A stretch of 64,000 nt of DNA from Collimonas pratensis. GTDB lineage: Bacteria > Pseudomonadota > Gammaproteobacteria > Burkholderiales > Burkholderiaceae_D. Numbering within the stretch: position 1 is the first letter of the stretch; each line of letters opens with the position of its first letter. The DNA lies in NCBI RefSeq assembly GCF_001584185.1, contig NZ_CP013234.1:2604001-2668000 (forward strand), read 5' to 3'. A program made the translations under genes and the position numbers. The notes below the pieces were generated by a model. The model was not told the DNA's origin. It worked only from the letters and a program-made list of their open reading frames with translations, and ran no database searches. Positions 42,292-49,896 of this stretch are shown here, piece after piece.

Positions 42292-43323
42292 TTACTGCGC
42301 CGCCGTGATCTCGACCACCATGGCGCCAGCCATGCCGCACAAGGCGGCGTCCCACAGCAGGGCGGTGGCCTTTTTTCCTGGTGGCAGCGCGGCGCGCAGG
42401 CGCAGCAGGGAGAGCAGTGGATCGGCACTCGACTGATGGCCATGGGCGCCGCGTTCGAAATGGCGTTCGGGTGGAATCCTCAACGCCTTGCTGACGCCCA
42501 GCGTGAAGTTGTCGTTGAAACCGGCTGGCAGCACCCAGTCGATGTCGGCGGCGCCCAGGCCGGAACGCTCCAGCGCGCTTTGCGCCGCGCTCACTGCCAG
42601 CGGATGCAGCATTTCGGCCAGCGCCAAGGGGGCCAGGCCCCAGGGGTTGTCGATGGCCTCGCCGTAGTGCATGGCAGAGGCGCGGATGCTGCCCCAGTCT
42701 TGGTCGTTACCGCTGGTGGGCTGATCCAGCTGTTCCGGCGCTGCGTCCAGCAGTATCGCCGCCGCGCCGTCGCCGTATACCACCAGTTCGCCCCACGAGC
42801 GGAAAAACGGATACAGCCATTTGTCGGAGGCCACCAGCAATACTTTGGCGCCAGTGCTGACCAGGGCTTCGATGATGCTCAGAGCGTTGAAAACGCCGGC
42901 GCTACCGGACTGTCCGATGGCGAACGGCAAAGCGTCCGGCAGGCCAAGCGCATGCTGAATGCGACCGGCCACCGATTCGTTGATGCGCTGGTTGAGCGCG
43001 GCATTGGTGACCACGATGTGGGTGATCTCTGCCAGCGTTTGCGGCGTGAGTTGCTGACGCAACACAGCCACCGCTTCCAGCGCCAGGTCGGCATGGCTTT
43101 GTAGCGGCGGCGCCACCGGCAGGGAGATTGCCGCGGGCGGCAGCAGACGCTGTTCTTCTTCCTCGTCGATCTTGCCTTTGCCGCGCGGCAGTGCGAAGGC
43201 GGCCGCCTTGTAAAGCAGATGGCCGTAGCCGATATTACGTTCCTGCGCCTGGACGGCATGGAACTCGGTGGTGTCGGGTACGTAGGAGGCGATAGCGCGG
43301 ATTCGCAGCATAGCGTTATTCAT
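42292..43323 (-). CDS. KAS III-like protein with substituted active site (paralogue 3)
   Basis: The 343-residue protein has the thiolase/KAS III fold. The active-site cysteine is replaced: QSGSAGVFNAL puts Ser141 where ACAG is usual. The PHQAN histidine is absent (LPAGFNDNF, residues 265-273), and the GN asparagine is replaced by His296 in GAHGHQSSAD. It is therefore unlikely to be a standard condensing enzyme and may be a non-catalytic partner, as PqsB is to PqsC, or catalyse a different acyl transfer. The ATG at 43323 follows the ligase stop by four bases. Confidence 0.8.
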   Translation of the reverse strand: MNNAMLRIRAIASYVPDTTEFHAVQAQERNIGYGHLLYKAAAFALPRGKGKIDEEEEQRLLPPAAISLPVAPPLQSHADLALEAVAVLRQQLTPQTLAEITHIVVTNAALNQRINESVAGRIQHALGLPDALPFAIGQSGSAGVFNALSIIEALVSTGAKVLLVASDKWLYPFFRSWGELVVYGDGAAAILLDAAPEQLDQPTSGNDQDWGSIRASAMHYGEAIDNPWGLAPLALAEMLHPLAVSAAQSALERSGLGAADIDWVLPAGFNDNFTLGVSKALRIPPERHFERGAHGHQSSADPLLSLLRLRAALPPGKKATALLWDAALCGMAGAMVVEITAAQ

Positions 43324-43327
43324 AGCC

Positions 43328-44902
43328 TTATTCAGACACGGTAAGGGGGGTGGAAAAGAAATCGGAAAACTGCTGCTTGAGCTGCTTGCGGTCGATCTTG
43401 CCGTTGGGATTGCGCGGCAGTGGCGTCTCATGGAAAGATACGTGCAGCGGCACCATATAGGTCGGCAGTTTTTCCCGGCACAGCTTGATCAGCGCTTCTG
43501 CGCTCGAACTCGCCTGCGTGTGGGAAAAGACGCTGATCATCACCGCCTCGCCCTGCTGCGGATGGGGGACGCCGAAGGCGGCTACTTCGCTGATGTCGGC
43601 CGAAGCGAACAGGATTTCCTCCACTTCGGTGGGGCTGACCCGATAGCCGGAAGTCTTGATCATGTCGTCGCCGCGGGCGACGAAATACAGGAAGTTTTCT
43701 TCATCGCGATACACGATGTCGCCCGACCAGACCGCGACATCCTCGCGCGGGATTTGGCTGTGCGGGCGCGGCCAGGGGCGGAAGCGTTGCGCCGTCAGTT
43801 CCGGATCGTTCCAGTAGCCGAGCGTGACGAAGGCGCCGCGGTGCACCAGTTCGCCCGCTTCGCCGGCAGCGCATTCGGCGCCATCCTTGCGCATCACCCT
43901 AATATCGGCGTTGGGAACGGCCTTGCCGATGGAATTGGGGCGGCTGGCGGCGTCCTGCGGCGACAGATAGGTGGAACGGAAGGCCTCGGTCAGGCCGTAC
44001 ATCAGGTAAGGCAGGGCATTGGGAAAGACAGCCTTGATTTTTTCCAGCAAGGGCGTCGGCATATGGCCGCCGGTATTGGCGAAGCGGCGGATGCGGGCGC
44101 CGGTGGCGGCTGGCCAATTGGCGGAGACCAGCTGCATCCAGAGCGGCGGCACGCCGGTAATGGTGGTGACGCCGTGCGTTTCGCAGAAGGCCGGGACTTC
44201 GGCTGGCTGCAGAAAATCCAGCGGTGCATAGCAGGCGCCGCTGGCCAGCGCTGTGGTCAGCTGGCTGAGGCCGGCGTCGAAGCTGAGCGGCAGGACGCCA
44301 AGGATGACGTCGTCGGCCTGCAGCTGCAGATAGTCGGCAATGCTGTAGGCGCCTGACACCAGGTTGCGCTGCGATAGCACCACGCCCTTGGGGCGACCGG
44401 TCGAGCCGGAGGTGTACAGGATGGCGGCCGGGTCGCTGTCGATCACGGCGCTGAAGACCTGCCCCAGAGAAGGACCGGCAGACAACGTCATGACGTCAGC
44501 CAGCAGCTTGTCCAGCGGCCAGATGTCGAGTTCCAGGTCGTCGAAGGCAGCGGCGATGCGCTTGAAGCGGGAAGCGGTGCTGGCAAACAGCTTGCTGCCG
44601 CTGTCTTGCAGGATATGGCGTACCTGCTGTTCCTTGAGCTGCGGATTGATCGGCACCAGGATTGCGCCGCGCGCGTTGATGGCCAGCAGCAGCACCACGG
44701 TTTCGTACTGCTTGCCGGCGTAGACGGCGACGCGGTCGCCCGCCTGGATGCCGGATTCCGCCAGTTTGGCGGCCGTCAGTTTGACATCTTGCAGCAACTC
44801 CGTATAGCTTGCGCTCCAGCTGCCCTGGACATAGGCACGGCGTTCGCCGTGCAGGCTGGCGCTGTCTTGCAGCAGGTCGTACAGGCTGATGTGTGCGGTC
44901 AT
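43328..44902 (-). CDS. AMP-forming acyl/aminoacyl ligase, paired with a PLP decarboxylase
   Basis: The 524-residue ANL-superfamily ligase has the P-loop ILYTSGSTGRPKGVVLS near residue 165, YGLTEAFRSTYLSP near 305, the hinge GDIVYRDEENFLYFVARGDD, and the C-terminal lysine region PRNPNGKIDRKQL. The overall sequence resembles ligases paired with type III PLP decarboxylases in exosortase-associated loci, and such a decarboxylase gene lies directly upstream. By analogy with butirosin biosynthesis, it may load an amino acid onto the ACP, after which the amino acid is decarboxylated. The substrate is not predictable by eye. Confidence 0.82.
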   Translation of the reverse strand: MTAHISLYDLLQDSASLHGERRAYVQGSWSASYTELLQDVKLTAAKLAESGIQAGDRVAVYAGKQYETVVLLLAINARGAILVPINPQLKEQQVRHILQDSGSKLFASTASRFKRIAAAFDDLELDIWPLDKLLADVMTLSAGPSLGQVFSAVIDSDPAAILYTSGSTGRPKGVVLSQRNLVSGAYSIADYLQLQADDVILGVLPLSFDAGLSQLTTALASGACYAPLDFLQPAEVPAFCETHGVTTITGVPPLWMQLVSANWPAATGARIRRFANTGGHMPTPLLEKIKAVFPNALPYLMYGLTEAFRSTYLSPQDAASRPNSIGKAVPNADIRVMRKDGAECAAGEAGELVHRGAFVTLGYWNDPELTAQRFRPWPRPHSQIPREDVAVWSGDIVYRDEENFLYFVARGDDMIKTSGYRVSPTEVEEILFASADISEVAAFGVPHPQQGEAVMISVFSHTQASSSAEALIKLCREKLPTYMVPLHVSFHETPLPRNPNGKIDRKQLKQQFSDFFSTPLTVSE

Positions 44903-44928
44903 GGCGGCTTTGCTGGATTAGGATGGAC

Positions 44929-46110
44929 TCAGGATTGACGGATATAGGAGCGCGCCGCCTGCTGCGAGAGGAAGCCGCTGACGCTATAGGTCTGGTTATA
45001 GGCGCCGCAGTTCTCGAAAATCACCAGGTCGCCGGCGGCGGGCGGCGCCGTGGGCGCCTGGTGCCAGCCGATGACATCGGCCCGGCTGCAGGTGCTGCCG
45101 ACGTATTGGATCGGCAAGCTGCCAGCAGCAACGGCAGCGGCTTCAGGCTGACGCCTGAGCAGGCGCGGCTCCGCATATTTTTTCAGGACGGATTCGGTCT
45201 TCGCCAGCAGGAAATTGTGGCTGAGGCCGCCGTCGCACACGGCGATACAGCGTTCGCCCAGGGTTTTCACCGAACGCACCCGGGTGACGAAGCTGCCGGC
45301 ACCGGCGAAGATGCCGCGGCCGGATTCGTGAACAATCTTGAATTTTTCGTGCAGCGGCGCGATGCGCTGGCGATAGGCGTCAAAGGTCGCTGCCTGTTTG
45401 TCGAAATTTTCCGCGAAGCCGCCGCCAAAGTTGAGGAAACTCACCGGCGTGCCGGTCACGCGCGCTACTTCCGGCGCAAACGCCGCCAGCGCGAAAGCCA
45501 GGTCGGCGGAGTCTGCGCCGCTGCCGTCGATGCGGAAATTGTAGGAGCCGGCGAAAGTATGTAGGCCGATGATCTGGACATCGGCGCGCGTCAGCTCGGT
45601 TGCGCTTTGCAGGGCATCCTGCCGGCTCATGCCGAAATGGTCGGCCAGGTCCTTGCGGCCAGCGGCGAGTTCACCAGCATTCAGGCGTAGCACGGCTTGC
45701 GGCGCGGCCTGTTTGCCGATCACACGGACCAGTCGCTGCGCCTGCTCAAGGCTGTCGATGATGAAAATGCAACGCGAGGCGAGGGCGGCGCGCATGAAAT
45801 TTTCATCCATCGAAGGATTGTTGACATATTTGGGCGCGGTGATCCGGCCCACCGCCAGGTCCAGCTCGCCCTGGCTGGCCAGTTCGACGCCGTCGACGAA
45901 GGCATGGCCGCAACGGATCAGCAGATCCAGGTTGGGATTGGCCTTGAGCGAGACGATCAGGGGCGTGCCCAGCCGCTGGCGTAAATCCTCATGGCGCGCC
46001 AGCACGGCGCTCGGATCGAATACGTAGCAGGGTGTTTTCAGATCAAGCAACCACTGATCGCTTGACTGAGCGTCAGTGTTGGCCAGGAGAGAAGCTTCAG
46101 TTGGTAGCAT
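44929..46110 (-). CDS. fold-type III PLP decarboxylase (DAP/ornithine decarboxylase-like)
   Basis: A 393-residue alanine-racemase-fold decarboxylase. The PLP lysine is Lys56 in LIVSLKANPNLDLL, the phosphate-binding glycine loop reads FLNFGGGFAENF near residue 230, and the catalytic cysteine with substrate-contacting Asp lies in GSTCSRADVIGW near 335. Relatives decarboxylate diaminopimelate, ornithine or carrier-bound glutamate (BtrK). It overlaps the upstream KAS III-like gene by 14 bases and precedes the AMP ligase by 26. The pairing suggests an amine-terminated building block derived from an amino acid. Confidence 0.85.
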   Translation of the reverse strand: MLPTEASLLANTDAQSSDQWLLDLKTPCYVFDPSAVLARHEDLRQRLGTPLIVSLKANPNLDLLIRCGHAFVDGVELASQGELDLAVGRITAPKYVNNPSMDENFMRAALASRCIFIIDSLEQAQRLVRVIGKQAAPQAVLRLNAGELAAGRKDLADHFGMSRQDALQSATELTRADVQIIGLHTFAGSYNFRIDGSGADSADLAFALAAFAPEVARVTGTPVSFLNFGGGFAENFDKQAATFDAYRQRIAPLHEKFKIVHESGRGIFAGAGSFVTRVRSVKTLGERCIAVCDGGLSHNFLLAKTESVLKKYAEPRLLRRQPEAAAVAAGSLPIQYVGSTCSRADVIGWHQAPTAPPAAGDLVIFENCGAYNQTYSVSGFLSQQAARSYIRQS

Positions 46111-47101
46111 GTTCGTCCGCGGGGTGTAGGGTCAGCGCCGAGAACGCGCCGCTGTTGGATTGGGTGATGCTCATCAGATGGCCGCCGGCGTCGACTTTGT
46201 CCAGCCCGATATCGACCAGGTTGACCGCCAGGTCGGAGCAGCAGGCATGGCCCTTCTGCAGGATATTGTCTGGATACAGCGAGGCATGCGGGATCGCCAT
46301 GGCGTTGCAGATCGAGTTCCAGCCCTTGTGGTCTGAATTGTGCGGCAGGATGCAGGAGAAATCGCTGAGCGCGATGCCGCAGCCGGCCACCGCTTCCTGC
46401 ATCACCTTGCGGGTGTAGTGCCATTCGAGATTGATCATCTCGCGTTCCACCGCGGAATTGGTGTCGGAACCCAGGTACCAGCGGCCATAGTTGCGCAGGA
46501 TCAGGGCGCCGATGCGGTTGCGGCGCGTGTTGCGGGTGACCAGCAGGCAAGCCGCGCCATCGCTCTGGATGCCCGACAACTGGCGCAGGCGGAAGCGTTC
46601 GCCATAGACGCGGTCGGAGGAAACGATCAGCACCGACTGCATTTCGGCATGCACGTTCATCAAGGCTTCCGCCATGCGGATCGCGCCGCCGATGGAGGAA
46701 CAGTTCAGCTGGGCCAGGGAGCCGACCCAGAACGGCTTGATGCCGAAGGCGCTGGCGACTTCCAGCGGCAGGCTGCGCGGCGCCGCCGGCGTGCTGAATT
46801 GCTGGGTATGGACATGGAACAGGGCACCGATATCGGCCGCCTTGAATCCTGTTTCGGCTTGCAGGCGGGCGACGGCGCGCTTGGCCAGTTCGACTTCATC
46901 GATCTCGTGTGCGGCATGGAAGTAGCGACAGCCGGACTTGCAGATAGCTTCTATGCGCTTCGTCGGCAAAGTGTGCTGCGGACCCCAGTCGACGATATCC
47001 TGGCGCTCGCCGGGAAATTCATAGGCGGCCGCTTCGATGCCCAGCCAGAACGGAACAGGACGGGATGGACGCACGCTGGCGTCGGCAATGGTGGTGGTCA
47101 T
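46097..47101 (-). CDS. KAS III-like protein, Cys-His with Asn replaced (paralogue 2)
   Basis: The 334-residue protein keeps the nucleophile Cys134 in SLAQLNCSSIGGAI and His254 in CILPHNSDHKGW, but the third catalytic residue, the Asn of the usual GN motif, is His285 in QKGHACCSDLAV. Condensation by a Cys-His dyad is known for PqsC, so activity is plausible. I chose the ATG at 47101; an in-frame TTG at 47119 would add six residues. It follows the ferritin-like oxygenase gene by 26 bases. Confidence 0.82.
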   Translation of the reverse strand: MTTTIADASVRPSRPVPFWLGIEAAAYEFPGERQDIVDWGPQHTLPTKRIEAICKSGCRYFHAAHEIDEVELAKRAVARLQAETGFKAADIGALFHVHTQQFSTPAAPRSLPLEVASAFGIKPFWVGSLAQLNCSSIGGAIRMAEALMNVHAEMQSVLIVSSDRVYGERFRLRQLSGIQSDGAACLLVTRNTRRNRIGALILRNYGRWYLGSDTNSAVEREMINLEWHYTRKVMQEAVAGCGIALSDFSCILPHNSDHKGWNSICNAMAIPHASLYPDNILQKGHACCSDLAVNLVDIGLDKVDAGGHLMSITQSNSGAFSALTLHPADEHATN

Positions 47102-47127
47102 GATTCTGCGTCGATTCAATCAGTCGG

Positions 47128-48117
47128 TTAAGCCGGCATCGGCATGGCAGCGTAATCGAGCACGCCCAGTTTCTCGAAGGTGTCGCGCACGCGCGGACTC
47201 AACAGGCCCATTTCGCGGATGGTCGGCACCAGCCGCCGGAAAATTGAACGGCGCATGGAGTTGGCGACTTCCGAGTTGCGCACCAGGTGGCTGCACTCCT
47301 TCTTGGACAAGCCCATCGGTTCCCAGATATCGTCGGCGCACAGATGTTCGTACAAGGTGTAAGCGCCTTCGGCGACGAATTCCTCGCGTTCCTTGCGTTC
47401 GGTGCCGCTCATTTCCTTGTACACCCGGCACAAGGTGATGCGGCCCATGGCGAAATGACGTGCTTCATCGCGCTGGATACGGCTGACCAGATCCTTGATG
47501 AAAGGATCCTTGGAATAGGCGACGATGCTCTGGAACAGCGACAGCGCAATGCCTTCGACCAGCACCTGCATGCCGAGGTTAGTCATGTCGAGCTTGCTGC
47601 TGGTGATGGTGTCTTCCAGCAGGCCCTTGAGCGCCTTGCTCATCGGATAGCTGATCGGCAGCTTGTCGTTGACCAGGCGGCCGAAGGCTTCGATATGGCG
47701 TGCTTCGTCGATCATCTGGCCGGCCGCGCACAGGCGCGCCGACAGGCTTTCTTCCGCCGTCGCCAGCTTGGCGGCGCAGATCATCGCTGCCTGCTCGCCG
47801 TGCAAGACCTGCGACAAGGTCCAGCCTTGCGAGTGGTGGCGGATCTCGGCGCGGCCCTTGTCGTCCAGCTTGTTCCAGATGTCGCTGCCGTAGATCAGCA
47901 GGGTGCCGTCCGGCATGCCGAGCGGATTGTCGGCGTTCAGTTCATAGCTCCAGTCGATGTCGGTATTCACATCCCACTGGTTGGCTTTGGTTTTCTGGTA
48001 CAGGGCGTTGAGGTCGTGGTCGCTGAAATCGTAGGTCTCCGCCATGTAAGCGTCGACCGAGAAATTCCATTTTATCGGTTGGCTGTCATCCAGTATCTGT
48101 TCGAGCGCTGCTTGCAT
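47128..48117 (-). CDS. ferritin-like diiron oxygenase (AurF/R2-like superfamily)
   Basis: The 329-residue all-helical protein has two E-x-x-H iron-binding motifs: Glu138-His141 in MIDEARHIEAF and Glu218-His221 in QRDEARHFAMG. Additional ligand glutamates are Glu108 in LHGEQAAM and Glu188 in LVEGIALSLF. This is the layout of AurF-type N-oxygenases and related diiron monooxygenases. In this operon N-oxygenation of an amine or hydroxylation of an acyl chain is possible. It lies 63 bases after the small unknown gene and just before KAS III-like paralogue 2. Confidence 0.82.
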   Translation of the reverse strand: MQAALEQILDDSQPIKWNFSVDAYMAETYDFSDHDLNALYQKTKANQWDVNTDIDWSYELNADNPLGMPDGTLLIYGSDIWNKLDDKGRAEIRHHSQGWTLSQVLHGEQAAMICAAKLATAEESLSARLCAAGQMIDEARHIEAFGRLVNDKLPISYPMSKALKGLLEDTITSSKLDMTNLGMQVLVEGIALSLFQSIVAYSKDPFIKDLVSRIQRDEARHFAMGRITLCRVYKEMSGTERKEREEFVAEGAYTLYEHLCADDIWEPMGLSKKECSHLVRNSEVANSMRRSIFRRLVPTIREMGLLSPRVRDTFEKLGVLDYAAMPMPA

Positions 48118-48180
48118 GGTTATCCCTGTATTCCGTTGATTTTCGAATGGTTGCGTATGGATTTTCTTGCGTGCCGGCCT

Positions 48181-48711
48181 CTAGGGAGCTAGCTCGCTGG
48201 CCACGATCCGCGGCGTGAAACGGGTCAGCGCCGGCAATACCCTTTCGGCGATGGCGGGAATAGATCCTGTGTTCCAGCAGGCGAGGGAGATCACGTTGTC
48301 GCCGTCATCCCAGAGGTCGCGCCGGATGCGGTCGGCGCTGATCCAGAGCACTGGAGTCTGCACCTGGCCGGCCCAGAACAAGGCTTCATTCCATAAATGC
48401 GTGCCCATGGTGACGCGTGTATCCAGCAGGCTGGCGGGCAGCGCCAGGTCGATGGATGGCATGCGCACTTGAATGAACAATCTGGTCTGCGCGCCGCTGT
48501 CCTGCCACAACTGCTGCGCCAGCGCAGCCAGCAAGGCGTAGTACTGCTGGTTGTTGACCAGCACCGGCGTCGTGTTGGCATGTTCATAAACGGCCCTGCG
48601 CACATAATCTTGCGGTTCCAGCAGGGGCAGATTGCAGACCTCGCAGGGTATCGCCCGGCTTTTGTCGGGATTGCTGAGCAGGAGCAGGGAGCAGGTTTGC
48701 GCGGTTTTCAT
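48181..48711 (-). CDS. cluster protein of unknown function, 176 residues
   Basis: The ATG at 48711 overlaps the stop of KAS III-like paralogue 1 in an ATGA junction, so translation is coupled to it. The protein has an N-terminal C-x2-C (IPCEVCNLPLLEPQDYV, residues 22-38), then a mixed alpha/beta region with WISADRIRRDLWDDGDN and a final helix. I do not recognise a family. Coupling to a KAS III-like protein suggests they form a complex. The two cysteines could bind metal, but only one pair is present. Confidence 0.65.
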   Translation of the reverse strand: MKTAQTCSLLLLSNPDKSRAIPCEVCNLPLLEPQDYVRRAVYEHANTTPVLVNNQQYYALLAALAQQLWQDSGAQTRLFIQVRMPSIDLALPASLLDTRVTMGTHLWNEALFWAGQVQTPVLWISADRIRRDLWDDGDNVISLACWNTGSIPAIAERVLPALTRFTPRIVASELAP

Positions 48712-49595
48712 GACTTGCCTTCGAGCGCATGGCGCAACTGCGGCGCCAACGCTACCTGCGCTATCGAAAAATAGCCGTTCAACGCCAGCGACGAGACGAT
48801 GCAATCCTGGCCCGGTTTCAGCGCGCCGCTGTCCAGCTCGGTCAGCACGGAAAGCCAGGGGTCGCTGCCGAAGGAATGGCCAAAGCGCTGATAGTGATCG
48901 CCATGGGCAAGCGACGTATCGAAACACTTGAACAGGGCGCGGCGCGACATTTCAGGGAAGAACGGCAAGGCGATGCTGACGCCGGGCCGGCTTTCGCTGA
49001 AGCTGCGCAGGCCGCGCCCCATCTGCACCAGCGCATGCGCCTGGCTGGCGCTGCCCAGGGTCAGCATGTCGTCTGCGCCAGGCGTCACCTCGATCAGCAG
49101 CGTGCAGATGCCGAAGCCGGACTTGCCCCAGCGGCTGGTGCCTATCCAATAGCCGAAATTATGGATGTCGGTATCGACAATCTGCAGCAACAGGCGGCGC
49201 GGCCCGGTCAGGCGCGCCTTTTGCATCACATAACGCAGGATGAAGCCCCAGCCGGTGCATTCGTAGGCGTTGGTGATCCAGTCGGGAATCCGGCCGTAAG
49301 TGGCGCCTATCCCGGCGCGGAATTGCTCGGCATGCGGTGAGTTGTCGGCCAGGAATTGCGACAAGACGGTGGAAGTCACGACATAGTCGTCGACCGGGCC
49401 GCTGTTGGTCGCATACAGACGAGCTTCCTCGCCGACCCGCTGCGCCAGCGCGGCGCTTGCGTCCGCCAGGGACACATCGGCGGCCACGAACGGCGTTTCA
49501 GTGTGCCGGTAAGCCACCGTATGCGCCCGGAAAGAGGGCGCGACGGCGGCTTGCGGGCGCAATTCGTAGGCCTCAATGGCGTGCGGGGTGAACAT
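48708..49595 (-). CDS. KAS III-like protein, short and degenerate (paralogue 1)
   Basis: At 295 residues this is shorter than typical KAS III (about 320-340). Cys113 in TNAYECTGWGF aligns with the nucleophile. The PHQAN histidine is missing (FFPEMSRRALFKC), and the GN asparagine is again a histidine, His240 in FGHSFGSDPW. It may act as an acyl-holding or non-condensing partner for another KAS III protein of the cluster. It follows the ACP gene by 33 bases and overlaps the next gene. Confidence 0.78.
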   Translation of the reverse strand: MFTPHAIEAYELRPQAAVAPSFRAHTVAYRHTETPFVAADVSLADASAALAQRVGEEARLYATNSGPVDDYVVTSTVLSQFLADNSPHAEQFRAGIGATYGRIPDWITNAYECTGWGFILRYVMQKARLTGPRRLLLQIVDTDIHNFGYWIGTSRWGKSGFGICTLLIEVTPGADDMLTLGSASQAHALVQMGRGLRSFSESRPGVSIALPFFPEMSRRALFKCFDTSLAHGDHYQRFGHSFGSDPWLSVLTELDSGALKPGQDCIVSSLALNGYFSIAQVALAPQLRHALEGKS

Positions 49596-49628
49596 GCGGT
49601 GTCCTGGTGTCTGCGAAAAGGTGATCGA

Positions 49629-49871
49629 TCAGGCCGTTTGCTGTTCGTGCAGCTGCGCATCCAGTTGTTCCAGCGTGGTGTATTGCGTGATGTTCAACTG
49701 CTCTGGATCGATCGAGCCGTACAGCTGTTCGCAAAACACGATCAGTTCCACCACGTTGAGCGAATCGATGCCGAGTTCGCCCAGTCCGACATTGCTCTCG
49801 ACGGCTTCGATATTGAGGATCTTGGCAGCTTCTTTGCGCAGCAGTTCCAGGGTGTTGATGGCTGTTGTCAT
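49629..49871 (-). CDS. acyl carrier protein
   Basis: An 80-residue acidic four-helix carrier protein with the phosphopantetheine attachment serine in LGELGIDSLNVVELIVF (Ser37). It is the only free-standing carrier protein in the window and should hold intermediates for the fatty acyl-AMP ligase, the AMP ligase/decarboxylase pair and the KAS III-like proteins. No phosphopantetheinyl transferase is encoded in the window, so a genomic one must act on it. It lies between the acyl-CoA-dehydrogenase-like gene (25 bases) and KAS III-like paralogue 1 (33 bases). Confidence 0.92.
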   Translation of the reverse strand: MTTAINTLELLRKEAAKILNIEAVESNVGLGELGIDSLNVVELIVFCEQLYGSIDPEQLNITQYTTLEQLDAQLHEQQTA

Positions 49872-49896
49872 TGTATTTCTCCTAGGGATGGGGATG

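Noticed and set aside
39219..46110. Staphyloferrin-like siderophore pathway, suggested by a citrate-synthase-like enzyme with a PLP decarboxylase
   Set aside because: No IucA/IucC-type synthetase and no siderophore receptor or uptake genes are present, and the rest of the operon is lipid-type.
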